Numbered from the stretch's first letter, positions 1 through 12,670 are shown. The stretch: DNA of 64,000 bases from Hemerocallis citrina (GCA_017893485.1 CM030363.1:169991456-170055455); one strand, 5' to 3'. The notes: generated by a model from the sequence alone, not told the origin. A program made the numbers and translations.

Positions 1-2928
1 ATCTCAAGGTATGGTCAATCGGGAATCAGGAATCATGTAATCGGGAGACGTGTAAACATGAAATTATTTAATCAGGAATTATGAAATGAGAAACATGTCA
101 ATGGACAGTGTTAATCTTAAGTCTATAAATCTTTTATTAACCTATCTAATGCATGCAATCTTGTGTTCCATACCACAGGTTCAGGTGCATAACAATCAAG
201 TGAACGTTTAGACTCAAGTAGTGAATTCTACAGGATTATGTACTCGGGCCTTGTAGTGACGGTATCAAGAATCATGTCATGTAAACGGGAATATGTAAAC
301 ATGTAAATGGTAATCATGTAAACTTTTAACCGGGAAACATGTAAACTTGTAAACATGAAGTCACTATTACGGAAAATACAAGCCCCCTTCCGAGTACACT
401 GTCCTATATTGTCCACTACTAGATCTTACCGGTCATTACTCGGGCTTGTTATTCTTTTACTATAATTAATCATGAACATGCAACCAATGAGAACGGGGTA
501 TCAAGACAATATCAAGAAGGTATCGAGAGAGTATCAAGAGCTATGCAAAGCATAATATTCAGTTGTTGTACCGATCCACTGTATTGGTTCAATTCATTAA
601 ATAAAAATAATAACATGTTTATGTTTAAGAATATAAAGATGCAATTCTGGACAACAATACATTACTGTACTAAATTTCACTTTTCCGCTGCTACGTAAAA
701 GCAAATTGGATTCCGTCAGGGGTTCTAGAAAGTAGACTCCCTGCCGGATCCAATGTCTATTCATACAACACATTTTAAGGGCAACAGCTAAGTCTAATAG
801 TCAGATATTTATGGGTACAATGTCCAGGAAGTAATATAGGGTCAACTTCTCATACTAATTACTCTACTATAAAAATCATTATAAATCTTCCCAAATTCAG
901 AATGAAATTCCTAACCATTTCTATTGATATTCAGGCCTGTCTCAGCTCAGAATTCCATCAATAGATCGTTATTTCAAGTCGTTTACGGGCCTCCAATAGG
1001 ACATCTGGAAAATCAGATGTTACAACACTAAAAGTTGAATAACTCATAACCTATTGTGAAGCCGTAAGATAATTTGGAATCTACACTTAGAAAGCTACAA
1101 GATACATCTATAAAATTATAATTTTGGATACAGGGAATGGCCTTAATTCTTTGCACGAAATTGGGCAGACCACAGAGCAGTAACATCCACTACTTTTTTA
1201 TAATCACAATTCACAAGAATATAATTCTATACCCAGAAATGTACTCACATTCATTAGTAATTAAGACAGATCTCTACGGTTAACATGACAGAAAATCACA
1301 ACTTCTATGACATCGAATTTAAGGATTTAATTACACTACCGCATTGCAACATAATCAAAATAAAGCTTGAATCAACATATATATATATCTATGTGCAGAT
1401 ACATCTCTAAGTCGTATTTAAGCAGTTTATGAAATGACAATAAAGTTTTATGATCTTTCTTTGGGCATCGAATATGCTGGAGTCAAATAGAACGATTCAA
1501 CATGGTATATAATGAATGGTTCAATAGCATGAAATGATTACATGAGATTTAATAATACGATAAATCAGAATGAATGAGAACACTTGCATGAACATGGAAA
1601 ATAACTAGAGTTTACAAAACAATAATCAAATTCAATGAGCTACTTGTGAGAGTTCAAAGATATGCTTGCCGTTGACAACGATTACAATAGCGAAGAAGAA
1701 AAAGCGGCAACGGCAGCAAGGCATCAATGACAGCAATCTACGACAACGATAACAGTAATACTGACAGCGCAATAGCAAGGGCAGCGAGTGATGCCGCGAG
1801 GACAGCAACACGACGGTGATGACAACAAGCAACTAGGGAAAGATGAAAATACCCTCGGCAGCAGCAACAACAACAACAAGCAAATGGTAGCAATACGACA
1901 ATGGTAGGAACGACAACGAGGGAGATGATGATAGCAACTATGGTGAGCAACGTTGGATTGTATTTGTTGTCGAGTGTGAGCAAGAAAGGGTGAGGGAGAA
2001 GGTGGTGATCGGGAAAGGTAGCAAAGGAGGTGGTGGCTATCGGGGAGGGATAGCATGGCAACAAGATGGTCATGGTGGCTGTGGTGAAGGAGGGGATTGG
2101 AGGAGATGTTGGGGTTGCTGTTGGGGTGAGGCTCGGTGAGGGAGAATGGCAGGGAGGTGGCTGTTGAAGGTGTGCAGTAGTGGTGTTGGGATGACAGAAA
2201 TGTGAAGGAGGAAGGAGGGCTCGGGAGCGAGCTATAGTGGTTTGGTGGTGATGTCGAATTGTAGAAGGAGATGATTGGGTCTCAGGGATTGGTTGAGGGC
2301 AGCAACGATGACAACGGCAGGGGCTCGGGATGGAGGTTGAGGTGGTTTTGAGTGGATGTCGGGGTAGCAAGGGGATGAAGATGACGATGTAGGTGTTCAG
2401 GGGTGCAGTGGTGTTTCAGAGTGAAGAAGGAAGATGAAATAATTTTGGGTGGTGCCTGTTGGGGTTTGAAGGAGGTCTGAATTTGAGGGGGAGGAGTGTG
2501 TTTCAGGAAGCGGGAGGGGGTGGGGTGGGGTGGGGCTTGCTAATCAGGTGAAGGAAGTAGGATTTGATTAGGGGCTTTAAATTTTAATAATGGTAATTAG
2601 AAGAAGAAATAAGAGATTAGGGGTGATTAGTGTTGTGATGGGGTGGTTAGGAGCGATAATGGTGGGTTAGTTGGACATTATGGAGGAGGTGGTAGTTGTG
2701 TAGTGGAGAGTTCTGGTAGGGTATATGATTAACGGGTTTTGGGTTGAATTGATTGGGTTTGGTGTTGGATTGGACTAAGATTCGGGTTGGGCTTGGGGAT
2801 AGGAGATCCACGATAGGGAAAAATTGGGCTTTAATACTAAAATGAGTTTAAGAGAACAAAAAAATTATAAACATTCGAAATACAATAATACGTAGATGTT
2901 TTTTGTATGATCATAAATGGGAGTTACA
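1..2928 (-). mobile_element. Partial LTR, inverted relative of the neighbouring solo LTR
   Basis: The right edge ends in GGAGTTACA at 2928, so on the minus strand the element begins TGTAACTCCC, a usual gypsy LTR start. Read on the minus strand, the block at about 356-445 matches 5245-5330 of the plus-strand solo LTR (shared stretches: TAACAAGCC, AGTAGTGG, CAATATAG, GTACTCGGA). The stretch rich in TGTAAAC at 30-350 matches the equivalent stretch at 5340-5410. The distances from the LTR start also agree. The left end lies outside the window, so a target duplication cannot be tested. Open frames at 1632-2370 are low-complexity and follow the C-rich minus strand of the LTR; they are not genes. 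Confidence 0.65.
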
Positions 2929-2994
2929 TCGGGGATGAGGAATTGGAGGGTGGACCTTATGGCAAAGCGGGTCATTTGGGAAGTCCGGCCTCAC
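2929..2994 (+). pseudogene. Fragment of outer element between two LTRs
   Basis: These 66 bases separate the LTR ending at 2928 from the solo LTR starting at 2995. The last five, CTCAC, are the left target duplication of the solo LTR. Removing the solo LTR joins this fragment to 6205 onward. One frame stays open across the join for about 120 codons (to the stop near 6412), but I recognise no domain in it. It is most likely the region upstream of, or the N-terminus of, the outer antisense gene. Confidence 0.45.
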
Positions 2995-3198
2995 TGTAAC
3001 CCCTGTTCTCATTAATACGTATTTTCATGTATTTTTTCGTATTTCAAATTCTTAGTATCTTGTAACTAATTATTCTTAAATGATTATCGACTTTTCAACC
3101 TAAATTATATTTCATTCTAGTGATTTTGATATGAAACCCAAATGTTGAATATTTTAATTTTGATCAATTATTTTTAAACAAATTTATTTATTCGATTA

Positions 3199-3202
<4 letters not shown>

Positions 3203-3247
<45 letters not shown>
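3203..3247. repeat. (TA)n microsatellite
   Basis: An uninterrupted run of TA dinucleotides about 45 bases long inside the solo LTR. Confidence 0.95.
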
Positions 3248-3249
<2 letters not shown>

Positions 3250-4366
3250 TTTCATTTAATTAGTACTTGAAGCCTAAGCCAAGTCAATATTAACAATTTT
3301 TTTATTCAAACTATTTAATTGAAGTCTAAGCCCAATTGTCTAATTATTTAGTATAAGCCAATTCTATAATTAAATTATTAGATTGTTTTGAGCCTAACCT
3401 AAGCCCATCTCTTATTAGATCTCAAACCCAAACCCATTAACCCAATTTCTCCTTAATCCATATTGACCAGATCAATTCTACTCCACATTAAAATCCCCAA
3501 AATCTTTCCTAATCACTCCCCACATCCGGTAACCCCCAAAAATTTGAAAATTGAGTCCCAAGTTTTCAGCCCTATAATCCCTCCTCATTAATATGGCTGT
3601 TATAACAATTTTATTACCTTTTAAAGCTCCTCCACACAATCAGCCATTGATTTCCATAACCCCCTCCTCCCTATGATCTCTCCCCTCTTTATTATTATAT
3701 TATTATTATGCATTATTTGAATATAACCTCTCTCTCCCTGTCTTCTTCTCTCCCCTTTCTGATTCGAAACAAAACCAACATACCCAAACAACCCATCCCG
3801 CTCGCCTCGCCTCTTCCTCGTTCCCCTTCTCCGAGCCTCTTTGCAACCCTGTGCTCCCCCCTGTGCTCGACCTCCACTCCACATCGCCTCGCCATCGCCA
3901 CCCTCGATGATTCCACCTCCCGCTCTCCCTTCCGCTCATCTCACACTGCAACCCCATGTCCCTCTTCCTTTCCTCTGCTCTCCTGCCATTGCCGCTCTCC
4001 CCGGAAGCTCCATCCTCGAGCACCTCCACCATCCTTCCTCAGTCGACCCATCCACCTGTCGATCGCAACCCACTCGACCTTCCATCGTCTTCCTCCTCTT
4101 TGCTTGAGCCTCGTCGAACCCATCGAGCTCCGACCTCCTATCTCTCCCCCGTCGTCGCATCAGTCACAGCCAGCAACCTCTTCCCCTCATTGCTCAGTCG
4201 TCGTTAGCTCCTCGTCGCGCCGCTTGAGCCTTCCGCTCGACTCAGCCATTGCCGACTCCTCCTCTGTCTCCCCTGTGCGCCGCTCTATTCTCATGCCAGT
4301 TGTCAGCTGTTGTCGTTGCTCGTCCTCACCATAGTCCACTCCTCCTCGCCGCCCACTTTTCTCCCG

Positions 4367-4438
4367 CACACACACACACACACACACACACTCTCTCTCT
4401 CTCTCTTCCGCCATCAATCGCTCTCTCTCTCTCTCTCT
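4367..4438. repeat. (CA)n followed by (CT)n microsatellite
   Basis: Twelve CA units (4367-4390) run directly into CT units (4391 to about 4416, and again 4421-4438). They close the pyrimidine-rich block at 3720-4440 of the solo LTR and account for the serine/leucine-rich open frames there. Confidence 0.9.
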
Positions 4439-6199
4439 TTCTGTGTCGCAATTGGGAAGAGGAAGAATTGGGTTGGAGTTATTGGTTGCTGTTTGGGGAT
4501 TGTTGCTGTGTGGTGTGTTGGATCTGATTGTATTGGTGTTTGGTATTTATGGAGTAGGGGATTGTATTGGGTGTTTGCTGTTTTGGAGAAGGGATTGGAT
4601 TACTTGTTGCTGTTGGATTATTTGGTTGCTATTTACTATTGTTGCTGCCACGTATCTTGCACGTGTTCCACTGTTTGGGATTCTGATCCCGTTATTCTGG
4701 TATTCGGATCAGTGTCGTCTCTCAGGCAAGTATCTCTTGTACAAATTCGTTTGTTCTAGTACAAGCTTTCTTTGCAAAAATACCGCAAGTATATTCTTTG
4801 ACTCTAATTCGCATTCACCAGTCGAATTGAAATCTGTTGCTATACTTAATCTGTCGATCCCGTGTCCGCACATGATCACAAATACTTTATTGTCATATGC
4901 ATTACACGAACACGATGATACAAACATATATACTTTTAGGGTTATACATGATGGTGTGAATGATTATTTTTCCCATGATAATAGTTTGAATATTGTTGTA
5001 ATATCTTTTTATTCTTGATTAAGTTTTATACATGTCATCGATCACTTTGTAGTTGCAATATTGTTTTATATAACCCGAAAATACTGTTGACCCAGACATG
5101 CAATAAAAATTAGACCTAGATATGACATTAAAACTACAGGCTTCGTATCTCATGACTTAGAACATATTTCATGCATAATTCCTTTATGTTCCCTGTCCAT
5201 ATCTTGACATCGTTCTCATTGCATTATGATCATGTTAAATTGAAATAAAAGTAACAAGCCGGGGTAAAAGGGAAAAGACTTAAGTAGTGGGCAATATAGA
5301 AGAGCGTACTCGGACGGAAGCTCATGGTTTCCCGATGCAAGTTGTAAGTGTACAAGTTGCAAGTTTGCAAATTACAAGTTTACATGTTTCACGTTACAAG
5401 TTTACACTCTACATATTTCACATTGCACGTATCTCGATACAATATTGAATGTACATATTTTTCCCAAGTACGTGACCTATAGAATCCATCACTAACTCTA
5501 AACGTAACTGATTGTACGTAGCAACCATGTAGTAAAAGTATGGATGCATGAAGTGCTACCTAGATAGAATCAAACATTAGACTTAAGATTAACACGTGCA
5601 CTTGCATAATCCAACTACATGTATATGTTCTTGTTGACTTGTTTACTTGATTACTTGTTTACATACCACTTGTTTCTATGCATGCCTTGTTCATGATCCT
5701 GTTTACATGTTATATTTCTCCTATTACATGATTCTTGACTCCATGATATTTTTCCTACTTCCTATTTCATTTTATACTTGTCCCGTTAGCTTGTACCACT
5801 TGCGGTCCGTGACTTGCATTAACGGGTATCTTCTTGTTTCCTCTTCTTATATTAATGTACTTGCAGGCTCGGATGGAGAGTTACCAGAAGGTGTTGCTGA
5901 ATAAGTGTTTTAGTTTTGTTAATTATCATGTTATCTTAGTTCATGTTTTGTTTATGCTACTCTTTATTGTATTCCGGGCTTGTTTGACCCGTAACTACTT
6001 GTATTTCCCAGTTGTTGGTTATGTTATGGACTATGTCATGAACTTTCATTATCATATTGTAATTCTACATGCCTGCGTGGTTTATTTTGTTATCTTGTTG
6101 TTGAGTTACCTGTACAGCTTATGAATGGTGTATTCGCATCATTCGCTGGGCCTTAGTCATGGACTCGTATTCCCGTATTTTGGAAAGCGGGGCGTGACA

Positions 6200-6698
6200 C
6201 TCACCCTCTCCTCCCAGGGCCCCCAATCCCCGATGAGGAGATTGAGGTTCGTTATGACGACGAACCCGTAAGCAGAGCTCATCGAGTATACGCCAGCGAG
6301 TGGCTTCGATACCCCGTACTATTAGGACCCCATGTCAATACGGATATATCCGGACGACCTCTTGGATCTAATTCAATTCGGTATACATCCCTTTTCGCCG
6401 ACTTGGCAAAAGATTGAAGCCGAGAAAATTGGGAATACACTGGTGAAGACTGACCTCCCTCAGATTCAGGTGTGCTATTATATTCTTTAAAACTTCGAGC
6501 CAATGATTCCTAACCTCGGGCTCTGGCTTATGGATAATCTGTCTCTTTGGTTCTGCATGTTTTCCTTGGGTGCCTTCGTCTCGGGGCTTAAGCTGCCTAT
6601 GCACCCATTCGTTAAAGCGATGCTGAATTGGGCTGGGGTGATTCCAATACAGTATGGGTCAAACACTTGGAAACAGTTCGTTGGCTTCATGCTCCTTT
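6200..6698 (+). pseudogene. Outer antisense ORF, first half (gypsy-type Transposase_28-like)
   Basis: Decayed coding sequence of the outer Tat-like element, running opposite to its pol gene. From about 6331 one plus frame reads through DLLDLIQFGIHPF, meets one stop near 6488, then continues in the same frame through GLKLPMHPFVKAMLNW to the copia insertion at 6699. The block of leucine, proline and HPF followed by a VLNY/MLNW-like segment is typical of the plant domain called putative gypsy-type transposon (PF04195). The inner copy has the equivalent GLCFPLHPFILKVL near 13555. Removing the copia and one CCTTT joins it in frame to 59183 onward. Upstream of 6331 the frame is broken by stops. The cellular role of this protein family is unknown. 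Confidence 0.65.
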
Positions 6699-8200
6699 TG
6701 TTAGGTTTCAATGGCAAACACAGGTTGAATACACAGCGGGAAAATTACAAAATATTGAAACCTAGCCATGGATCCATGCGAAAACCATAAAACGTGTTTA
6801 GGAGTTATACCTTAAGAATGGATCTGCTGTTTCCAGGACATGTCAATCACTGTACTGCAATGTTGCGGTGCCTCTATAGTATCCGCACGAACGGTTCAAA
6901 ACCAAGCTTTCCTTACACTGCGGTGCTAGTTTCGGGATGGGGCTGTTCCTCATGATCTCTCTCACAATTTCTGTGATGGCTAGAGTTTTCTCATATATCT
7001 TTTCCACAGATATGTATCATATATATAGCTGCAGCAAATCAACCCTAAGAGATTAACGAGTTTGTTGGGCTCATAATCCGACCTGGGTCAGATTCGTGTG
7101 TGGGCCTCTAAACTTTAGTCAGCCCATTTAATCTAATTAAATTTCCAACCAATATCAGCAGTCCAAGTCTTACTTGGATTCCCAATTAAATTCATCTTAT
7201 AAATTTAAATCCTAATTTTGATCCATTCTAAGTGTGTGACACTGTAAGTTCCCATTACATCGATAGTGATACTAAAATCATATTCTAGTATTACAAACGG
7301 TGAGCGGTATCTAGCAATACATTACTGCTACTCAAGTAGTGGGAATGTCAGTGACTTGACATAACCTATCCGTAACCAATGTTACCATGTAGTCTAGTCC
7401 CTTTGTCCAAATATCATAATTGACCACAAGGCATAGAGCGTGTCACCCTTGTATAGTTCAATCTTTGGTTTATTGATCTCCGAGTAGACTTACTAAAACA
7501 AATGAGCTCAATATCTCATATTGACTCATTTGAGCATGGCCATGCATTTTGTAGTCTCATTCAATCGAGGGGCCATAGATATCGCTCCTGTTATGTAAGA
7601 AAGACAAATCCTATCTAAGTCACTCATATCCCTCCGCATGATTTGTAGTATATCCAATAGTCGGCTTTATAATCACCTTATTACAGAAAACGTTTGACGA
7701 CATTAAAATATATAACTTCTCATGTAGGGAACTGTAATGACTTCAAGTCAAAGAACTACATACACCATGGTCACTGTGAGAACCGCTCATGATACTCACG
7801 TAACGATCCATGCAGTGTTCTTATGGTGGGACAGTCCAGTACATTATTACTCTAATATGTACCCATGTGAAGACTTGATATTTCATATCCATGACCCATG
7901 AGATATGGTCATCAGTCTACACACATACTAGTTTCTATGCATTATTGTTATCCTAATTCACAATAATACTTGACTAGGGACATTTAAGAATAGTGTTCTG
8001 ATTACAATTAGTAGGATCTCACAATCAAGTCATGCACTTGATATCCCATGGTAGTGAATCTACTATTCTAATGACTTTATTATGCTCAATTAATCATAAT
8101 AAACAACACTATAAATGAAATGTCTCATATATGAAATGTCATAATGCAATTTAAACTAGTAATGTCAATACACAACTGGCCTCTAGGGCATATACCAACA
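6699..8200 (-). repeat. Copia 3' LTR
   Basis: 1502 bases. On the plus strand it starts TGTTAGGTTTCAATGG and ends ATATACCAACA; on the minus strand it starts TGTTGGTATATGCCC. It matches 56197-59177 once the solo LTR there is removed. No gene is seen in it. Confidence 0.95.
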
Positions 8201-8215
8201 ATCTCTCACTTGCAC
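8201..8215 (-). other. Copia polypurine tract
   Basis: Minus-strand GTGCAAGTGAGAGAT directly before the LTR start TGTTGG. This is the usual copia layout for plus-strand DNA priming. Confidence 0.8.
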
Positions 8216-8249
8216 TAGAGCCAATCAGATAAAAACCTAATGCCTATAG

Positions 8250-8870
8250 ACCTAGTATGACCCTCATACTTTTGCTATGCAAGGGGGTTTGTAAGTGGGT
8301 CAGCGACGTTATCATCTGTTGGTACTCTGCATATCTTCACATCTCCTCTATCGATGATCTCTCGAATGAGATGGAAGCGCCTAAGTATATGTTTGAATCG
8401 CTGGTGAGATCTAGGCTCCATAGCTTGTGCAATGGCCCCATTGTTATCACAATAGATGTCCAGCGGGTCCACAATGCTAGGAACCATGCCAAGTTCAGTG
8501 ATGAACTTTTTGATCCAAACGACCTCCTTTGTTGCATTGAAGGTAGCAATATACCCAGCCTCTGTGGTGGAATCGGCTATTGTCTCTTGCTTCGAACTCT
8601 TCATGCTCACAGATCCACCATTTAGGCAAAACACAAAACCTGATTGCGATTTGGAGTCATCCTTAATGGGCTGGAAGCTAGTGTCAGTGTAACCCTCTAC
8701 AACAAGCTCTTCCTCGGCTCCATATACCAAAAATGAATCCTTAGTCCTTCTTAAGTACTTAAGGATGTTCTTGATAGCAGTCCAGTGACTCTCACCAGGA
8801 TCTGACTAGTACCCGCTCGCCATGCTCAAAGCATATGAAATATCTGGACGAGTATATAACATGGCATACA
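8250..8870 (-). pseudogene. Copia RNase H and end of reverse transcriptase
   Basis: The minus-strand frame 8730-8275 contains copia RNase H landmarks: YTDTSFQ, SGFVFCLNGG, SSKQETIADSTTEAGYIA, IYCDNNGAIAQ, and the end VPTDDNVADPLT. Upstream (to about 8870) is the linking segment with MYAMLYTRPDISYAL and LKYLRRTKDSFLVYG, interrupted by a stop. RNase H removes the RNA strand of the RNA/DNA hybrid during reverse transcription. The acidic residues of the fold are still visible, but the gene is broken upstream. Confidence 0.9.
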
Positions 8871-9790
8871 TGATAGATCTAATTGCAGATACATATGGAA
8901 TCTTCATCATGCGGTCTCTCTCATCTTGAGTGGAAGGACATTGAGCTTTAGACAGGCTTACACCATGCGATAAATCCTTTCTTGGACTCTTGCATATTGA
9001 AGCGTTACAATACTTTGTCTATATATGTACTTTGACTTATGCCAAGTAGTCTCCTTGATCTATCTTTATAGATCTTGATACCTAATACATAGGTATATTC
9101 ACCCAAGTCCTTCATGGAAAAGCATTTTCCTAGCCAAGTCTTTACAGACTGTAAGGTAGGGATGTCATTCCCAATGATTAGTATGTCATCTACATACAAT
9201 ACCAGAAATACAACTGTGTTCCCACTAACCTTCTTGTAGACACAAAGTTCATCTTCGTTCTTGATGAAACCAAACTTTTTGATTGCATTATCGAAACGAA
9301 GATTCCAGCTTCTAGAAGCTTGCTTAATCCATAAATGGATCATTGTAGTTTACACACCTTTCCAGCATCCTTTGGAGTGAAAACCCTCATGCTGTGTCAT
9401 GTACACATCCTCGAGAAGATTTCCATTTAGGAAAGCAGTTTTGACATCCATCAGCCAGATTTCATAATCATGATATGCTGCAACAGCAAGCAAGATCCGA
9501 ATGGATTTAAGCATGGCAACTAGGGAAAAAGTTTCATCATAGTCTATACCATGAACTTGTTTGAAACCTTTAGCCACCAAATGCCCCTTAAAGGTATGCA
9601 CATTACCATCCATGTCAGTTTTCTTCTTGAAAACCCATTTGCACCCAATAGGTTTTACCCCCTTCAGGTGAGTCTACCAAGGTCCATACTTGGTTGGTAT
9701 ACATGGATTCCATTTCAGATCTCATGGCCTCAAGCCATTTCTCAGAATCTGGGCCTTTTATAGCTTCCTCACAAGTCTTCGGCTCATCCT
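8871..9790 (-). pseudogene. Copia reverse transcriptase
   Basis: Minus-strand reading frames give the copia RT (RVT_2) in order: EAMRSEMESMYTNQVW near 9750, LVAKGFKQVHGIDYDETF near 9575, DVKTAFLNGNL near 9430, and the catalytic LYVDDILIIGND near 9200. At least two frame breaks interrupt it (near 9614 and 9345). The enzyme copies the element RNA into DNA. The YVDD active site is intact but the frame is not. Confidence 0.92.
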
Positions 9791-10799
9791 GATCCACAAG
9801 TAATATATCACCATGTTGAGTCACGAGAAATCCATATCTCTCGGGTTGATGAGGTATCCTACTAGACTTATGTAGGCTTTGTGCTACTTGAGCAGGTGGG
9901 TCTTCCACAACAATTTGTGGAGTCTGCTCCCTTTCCATCATTGGTTCGCTGCTACTTTGCGAAGTTCGAATTTCTTCAGGTTCTATCGTTCTCCCACTAG
10001 TTCTTTTGGAGACAAATTCTCTCTCTAGGAACACATCAGTCCGTGCGATAAACACTTTGCCTTCAGGTCGGATTATAGAAATAGTATCCCTTGGTTTCCT
10101 TAGGATATCCTACAAAGAAGCATTTATCAGATTTGGGACCAATTTAATCAGGGACTTGGCACCTTACATAGGCTTCACGACCCCAAATCTTCATAAAAGA
10201 CACAGTAGGATGCCTCCCAGTCCATATCTCATATGGTGTCTTTTGAACCATTTTAGATGGAACACGGTTAAGTGTGAAAGCAGCTGTTAATATAGCATGT
10301 CCACAGAAGGAGCTAGGAAGATCTGCATGACTCATCATGGATCAGACCATGTCTAACAAGGTCCGGTTTCTCCTCCAAGAGACACCATTCCATTGCAGTG
10401 TTCCAGGAGGAGTGGGTTGAGATATTATCCCACACTCTTTTAGATGGTCATCAAAATTTCGGCTTAAGTACTCACCTCCTCGATATGATTGAAGGGCTTT
10501 AACACTTTTACCAAGTTGGTTTTGTACCTCGTTCTTGAATTCTTGAACTTTTAAAATGATTCTGATTTGTGCTTCATGAGATACACAAACCCATATCTAC
10601 TAAAATCATCAGTAAATGTAATGAAGTACTGAAATCCTCATTTAGACAATGTTTTGAAAGGTCCGCAGACATCACTATGTATGAGACCTAAAAGATCACT
10701 AGCCCTTTTAGCTTTTCCAATGAATGGAGCTTTTGTTATCTTGCCCAACAAACAAGGTTCACATACCTCATATGATTCAAATCAAATTAGTCGAAGAAT
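9791..10799 (-). pseudogene. Copia integrase core and C-terminal region
   Basis: Read on the minus strand from the nested insertion at 10800: a segment with CEPCLLGK and then LIHSDVCGPF, the start of the rve catalytic core with the first catalytic aspartate. It then decays with many stops. Fragments such as GRHPTVSFMKIWG (near 10200) mark the usual position after the core, and a longer open stretch at 10055-9615 is the linker to RT. The gene would join DNA ends to the target; the N-terminal part lies beyond 53275. Confidence 0.85.
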
Positions 10800-10804
10800 C
10801 CATC

Positions 10805-11396
10805 TGTTACCGCTAAATCTGGTGTGGGGGCAAACAGATAGTATTTGTGGATTCTTAGGAAAACTGAATAGCAAACCTTGACTTCTTCCGCCGGAGTTTG
10901 ATTGTTGACTCCCGCCGTTCACCTGCAAAAAATGCGATACACTGGGGTTGATTCCGGCGACGCACCCTCCGACGCTCTAGTCAGTAATCAGGAAGGATTA
11001 TGAGAGAGCGTAAATTGGCAAAAGATTGATTACCTCTTAATGGTGGTGGATGGGGGTTATTTATAGCCGTCTTTGGGATCAGATTAGGAATGCAATCCCT
11101 AGAAACAGATTAGGAATGTAATCCCTAATTCCCAGTGAAAGGATTGGTACGAATCAGGGCCGTTGATTAGGATTAATCAGAAACCCTAATTCTACCCTGC
11201 TAGACTGGGTTCGCCGCGGGTTGAAACCCGCACCCAGTTGAGATGGATCCGTTCGTTGGTTATCGGGTCTTTGGGGAGAAGATCCAGTACCCACTTCAGA
11301 CCTGCTTGTAGGTGAAATCACCATTTTACCCTAGGCTTTAAGATTCGTCCCCGATTTGGACGGTTTCCGATTTAACCCCTATTTTTAGCCATATCA
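10805..11396 (-). repeat. Tat 3' LTR
   Basis: 592 bases, plus-strand TGTTACCGCTAAATC to GCCATATCA. Same length as 52683-53274, with roughly two dozen differences visible by eye. Confidence 0.95.
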
Positions 11397-11416
11397 CGAG
11401 CCCCCCACTCCCGAAG
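11397..11416 (-). other. Tat polypurine tract
   Basis: Minus-strand CTTCGGGAGTGGGGGGCTCG stands directly before the LTR start TGATATGG. Confidence 0.75.
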
Positions 11417-11814
11417 ACAGAGTTTGATCAGCCTTTGAGGAGTAGTTTTTCTGTCTTGATGGCTTGCGGAGTTGTATCGGAGTCCAAACTGGGAGGTGGC
11501 GGATCGTAGAGTGGGGCAGTATGGTGATTTTCCGAGTTGGCTGCGCGCTCTAAGTTGTTCTTGAGCTGTTCTAGTTTTCTGGATTTTTTCTTAATTTTAA
11601 TCTATTTTTCGTATCGCTTATTTAATTTTACGAAGCGCTGATTCGTCGTACGGGGGTCTTAATCAACCACTCTAGGCAATAATTATTTACTCGGTGGCTC
11701 AAAAATATTTCTCCGAATTTATAATTATTTTCTAGAATTTTTAATTAATTTTCCCGAATTTTTAAATAAATAAAACGGTTTTAATAAATAAAAATTAATT
11801 TTTAATACCCAATT

Positions 11815-12670
11815 ACGTCGTGGCGCGATCTGGGCCGTTCATCAGTGTTAAGCGGGAATTTCTGGAGGATCGGATGGCCTAGGTAGCTCGGCAAGTATTT
11901 TCTTCGTAGGCGAGGGTCGGCACCTCGGCACCTCGGTTCGGATCCTCGGCTCGGCGTGCACTGATCTACCGAGCTACGTGGCACGATCTGGAGCGTCCAT
12001 TATGGCGCAAATCCCAAAAAATGCTATCTTGTCGTTTTGTGGGCGTGGCGTGATCTGAGCCGTCCATCATGTTCTAGCACGTTTTTTAACAAGATCCAAC
12101 GGCTGAGGAGGGTCGGCAACATTTTTCTTCAAATGTGAGGGTCGATACCTCGTCACCTCGGTTCGGATCCTCGGATCGCCGCGCAATGATCTGCCGAGCT
12201 ACGTGGCACGATCTGGAGCATCCATTATGGCGCAAATCCCAAAAAAATGCTATCTTGTCGTTTTGTGGACGTGGGATGATCTGGGCCATCCATCATGTTC
12301 TAGCACAAATTTTGAGGCAATCCGACGGTGAAATTGGCTCGGCGGTATTTTTCTCCATATGTGGAGGTCGGTACCTCGTCACCTCGGTACGAGAGGATGG
12401 TGGCTCAGCGGCTCGACCGAATGCTCCGGTGAATCAGGAGCTTGGAGCGAGTCTTCGAACCACGTGGAGAGATCTGAGACGTTCATCGTGGTGCGCATCA
12501 CAAAGTTGGAGGTTCAGATCATGAGAAAACGTTATCTTGTCATTTTGTGGGCGTGGCATGATCTGAGTCGTCCTTCATGTTTTGATGCGAATTCTGAGGT
12601 GATCCGACGGTGGAATTGGCTTGGCGGTATTTGTCTCCATATGTGGAGGTCGGTACCTTGTCACCCCGTC
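11815..12670. repeat. Degenerate tandem repeats of about 230-260 bp upstream of antisense gene
   Basis: A unit begins near 11975 (GAGCTACGTGGCACGATCTG), recurs at about 12198 with the same start, and again in weaker form near 12460. Each unit holds a GGCACGATCTGGAGC-like block, then GCTATCTTGTCGTTTTGTGG, then CATCATGTTCTAGCAC, then CGGTACCTCGTCACCTCGG. An earlier partial unit starts near 11815. Open frames in here are by-products of the repeat. No gene is visible between the polypurine tract and 13064. Confidence 0.75.

Larger units (their letters stand above)
2995..6199 (+). mobile_element. Solo LTR, Tekay/Del-like, 3.2 kb
   Basis: The element starts TGTAACCCCTG and ends GGGGCGTGACA, and is flanked by the exact 5-bp duplication CTCAC (2990-2994 and 6200-6204). 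No internal region, primer site or polypurine tract lies between the ends, so it is a solo LTR left by recombination of a full element. Length and TGTAAC/GGGGYGTKACA ends resemble the 2.77 kb Tekay LTRs at 19188 and 39585, but the sequence is not the same family. Orientation is taken as plus because an AT-rich TATA-like stretch (about 3690-3725) precedes a pyrimidine-rich block. Open frames inside (3708-5018, 5647-6124) arise from CT-rich sequence and are not genes. Confidence 0.85.

Noticed and set aside
1738..2370. Minus-strand open frame of 210 codons rich in proline, serine, threonine and cysteine
   Set aside because: Low-complexity product of the C-rich strand of an LTR; overlapping frames are equally open and no domain is visible.
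3708..5018. Several plus-strand open frames that could suggest a cellular gene with CT-rich 5' UTR
   Set aside because: They lie fully inside the solo LTR 2995-6199, which has an exact target duplication, and come from CT/CA-rich repeats.
5647..6124. Hydrophobic open frames resembling membrane proteins
   Set aside because: T-rich LTR sequence; two overlapping frames show the same composition and there is no conserved motif.
8201..10799. Possible functional copia polymerase
   Set aside because: Several stops and frame breaks in RT and integrase, and the integrase is split by a 42 kb nested insert.
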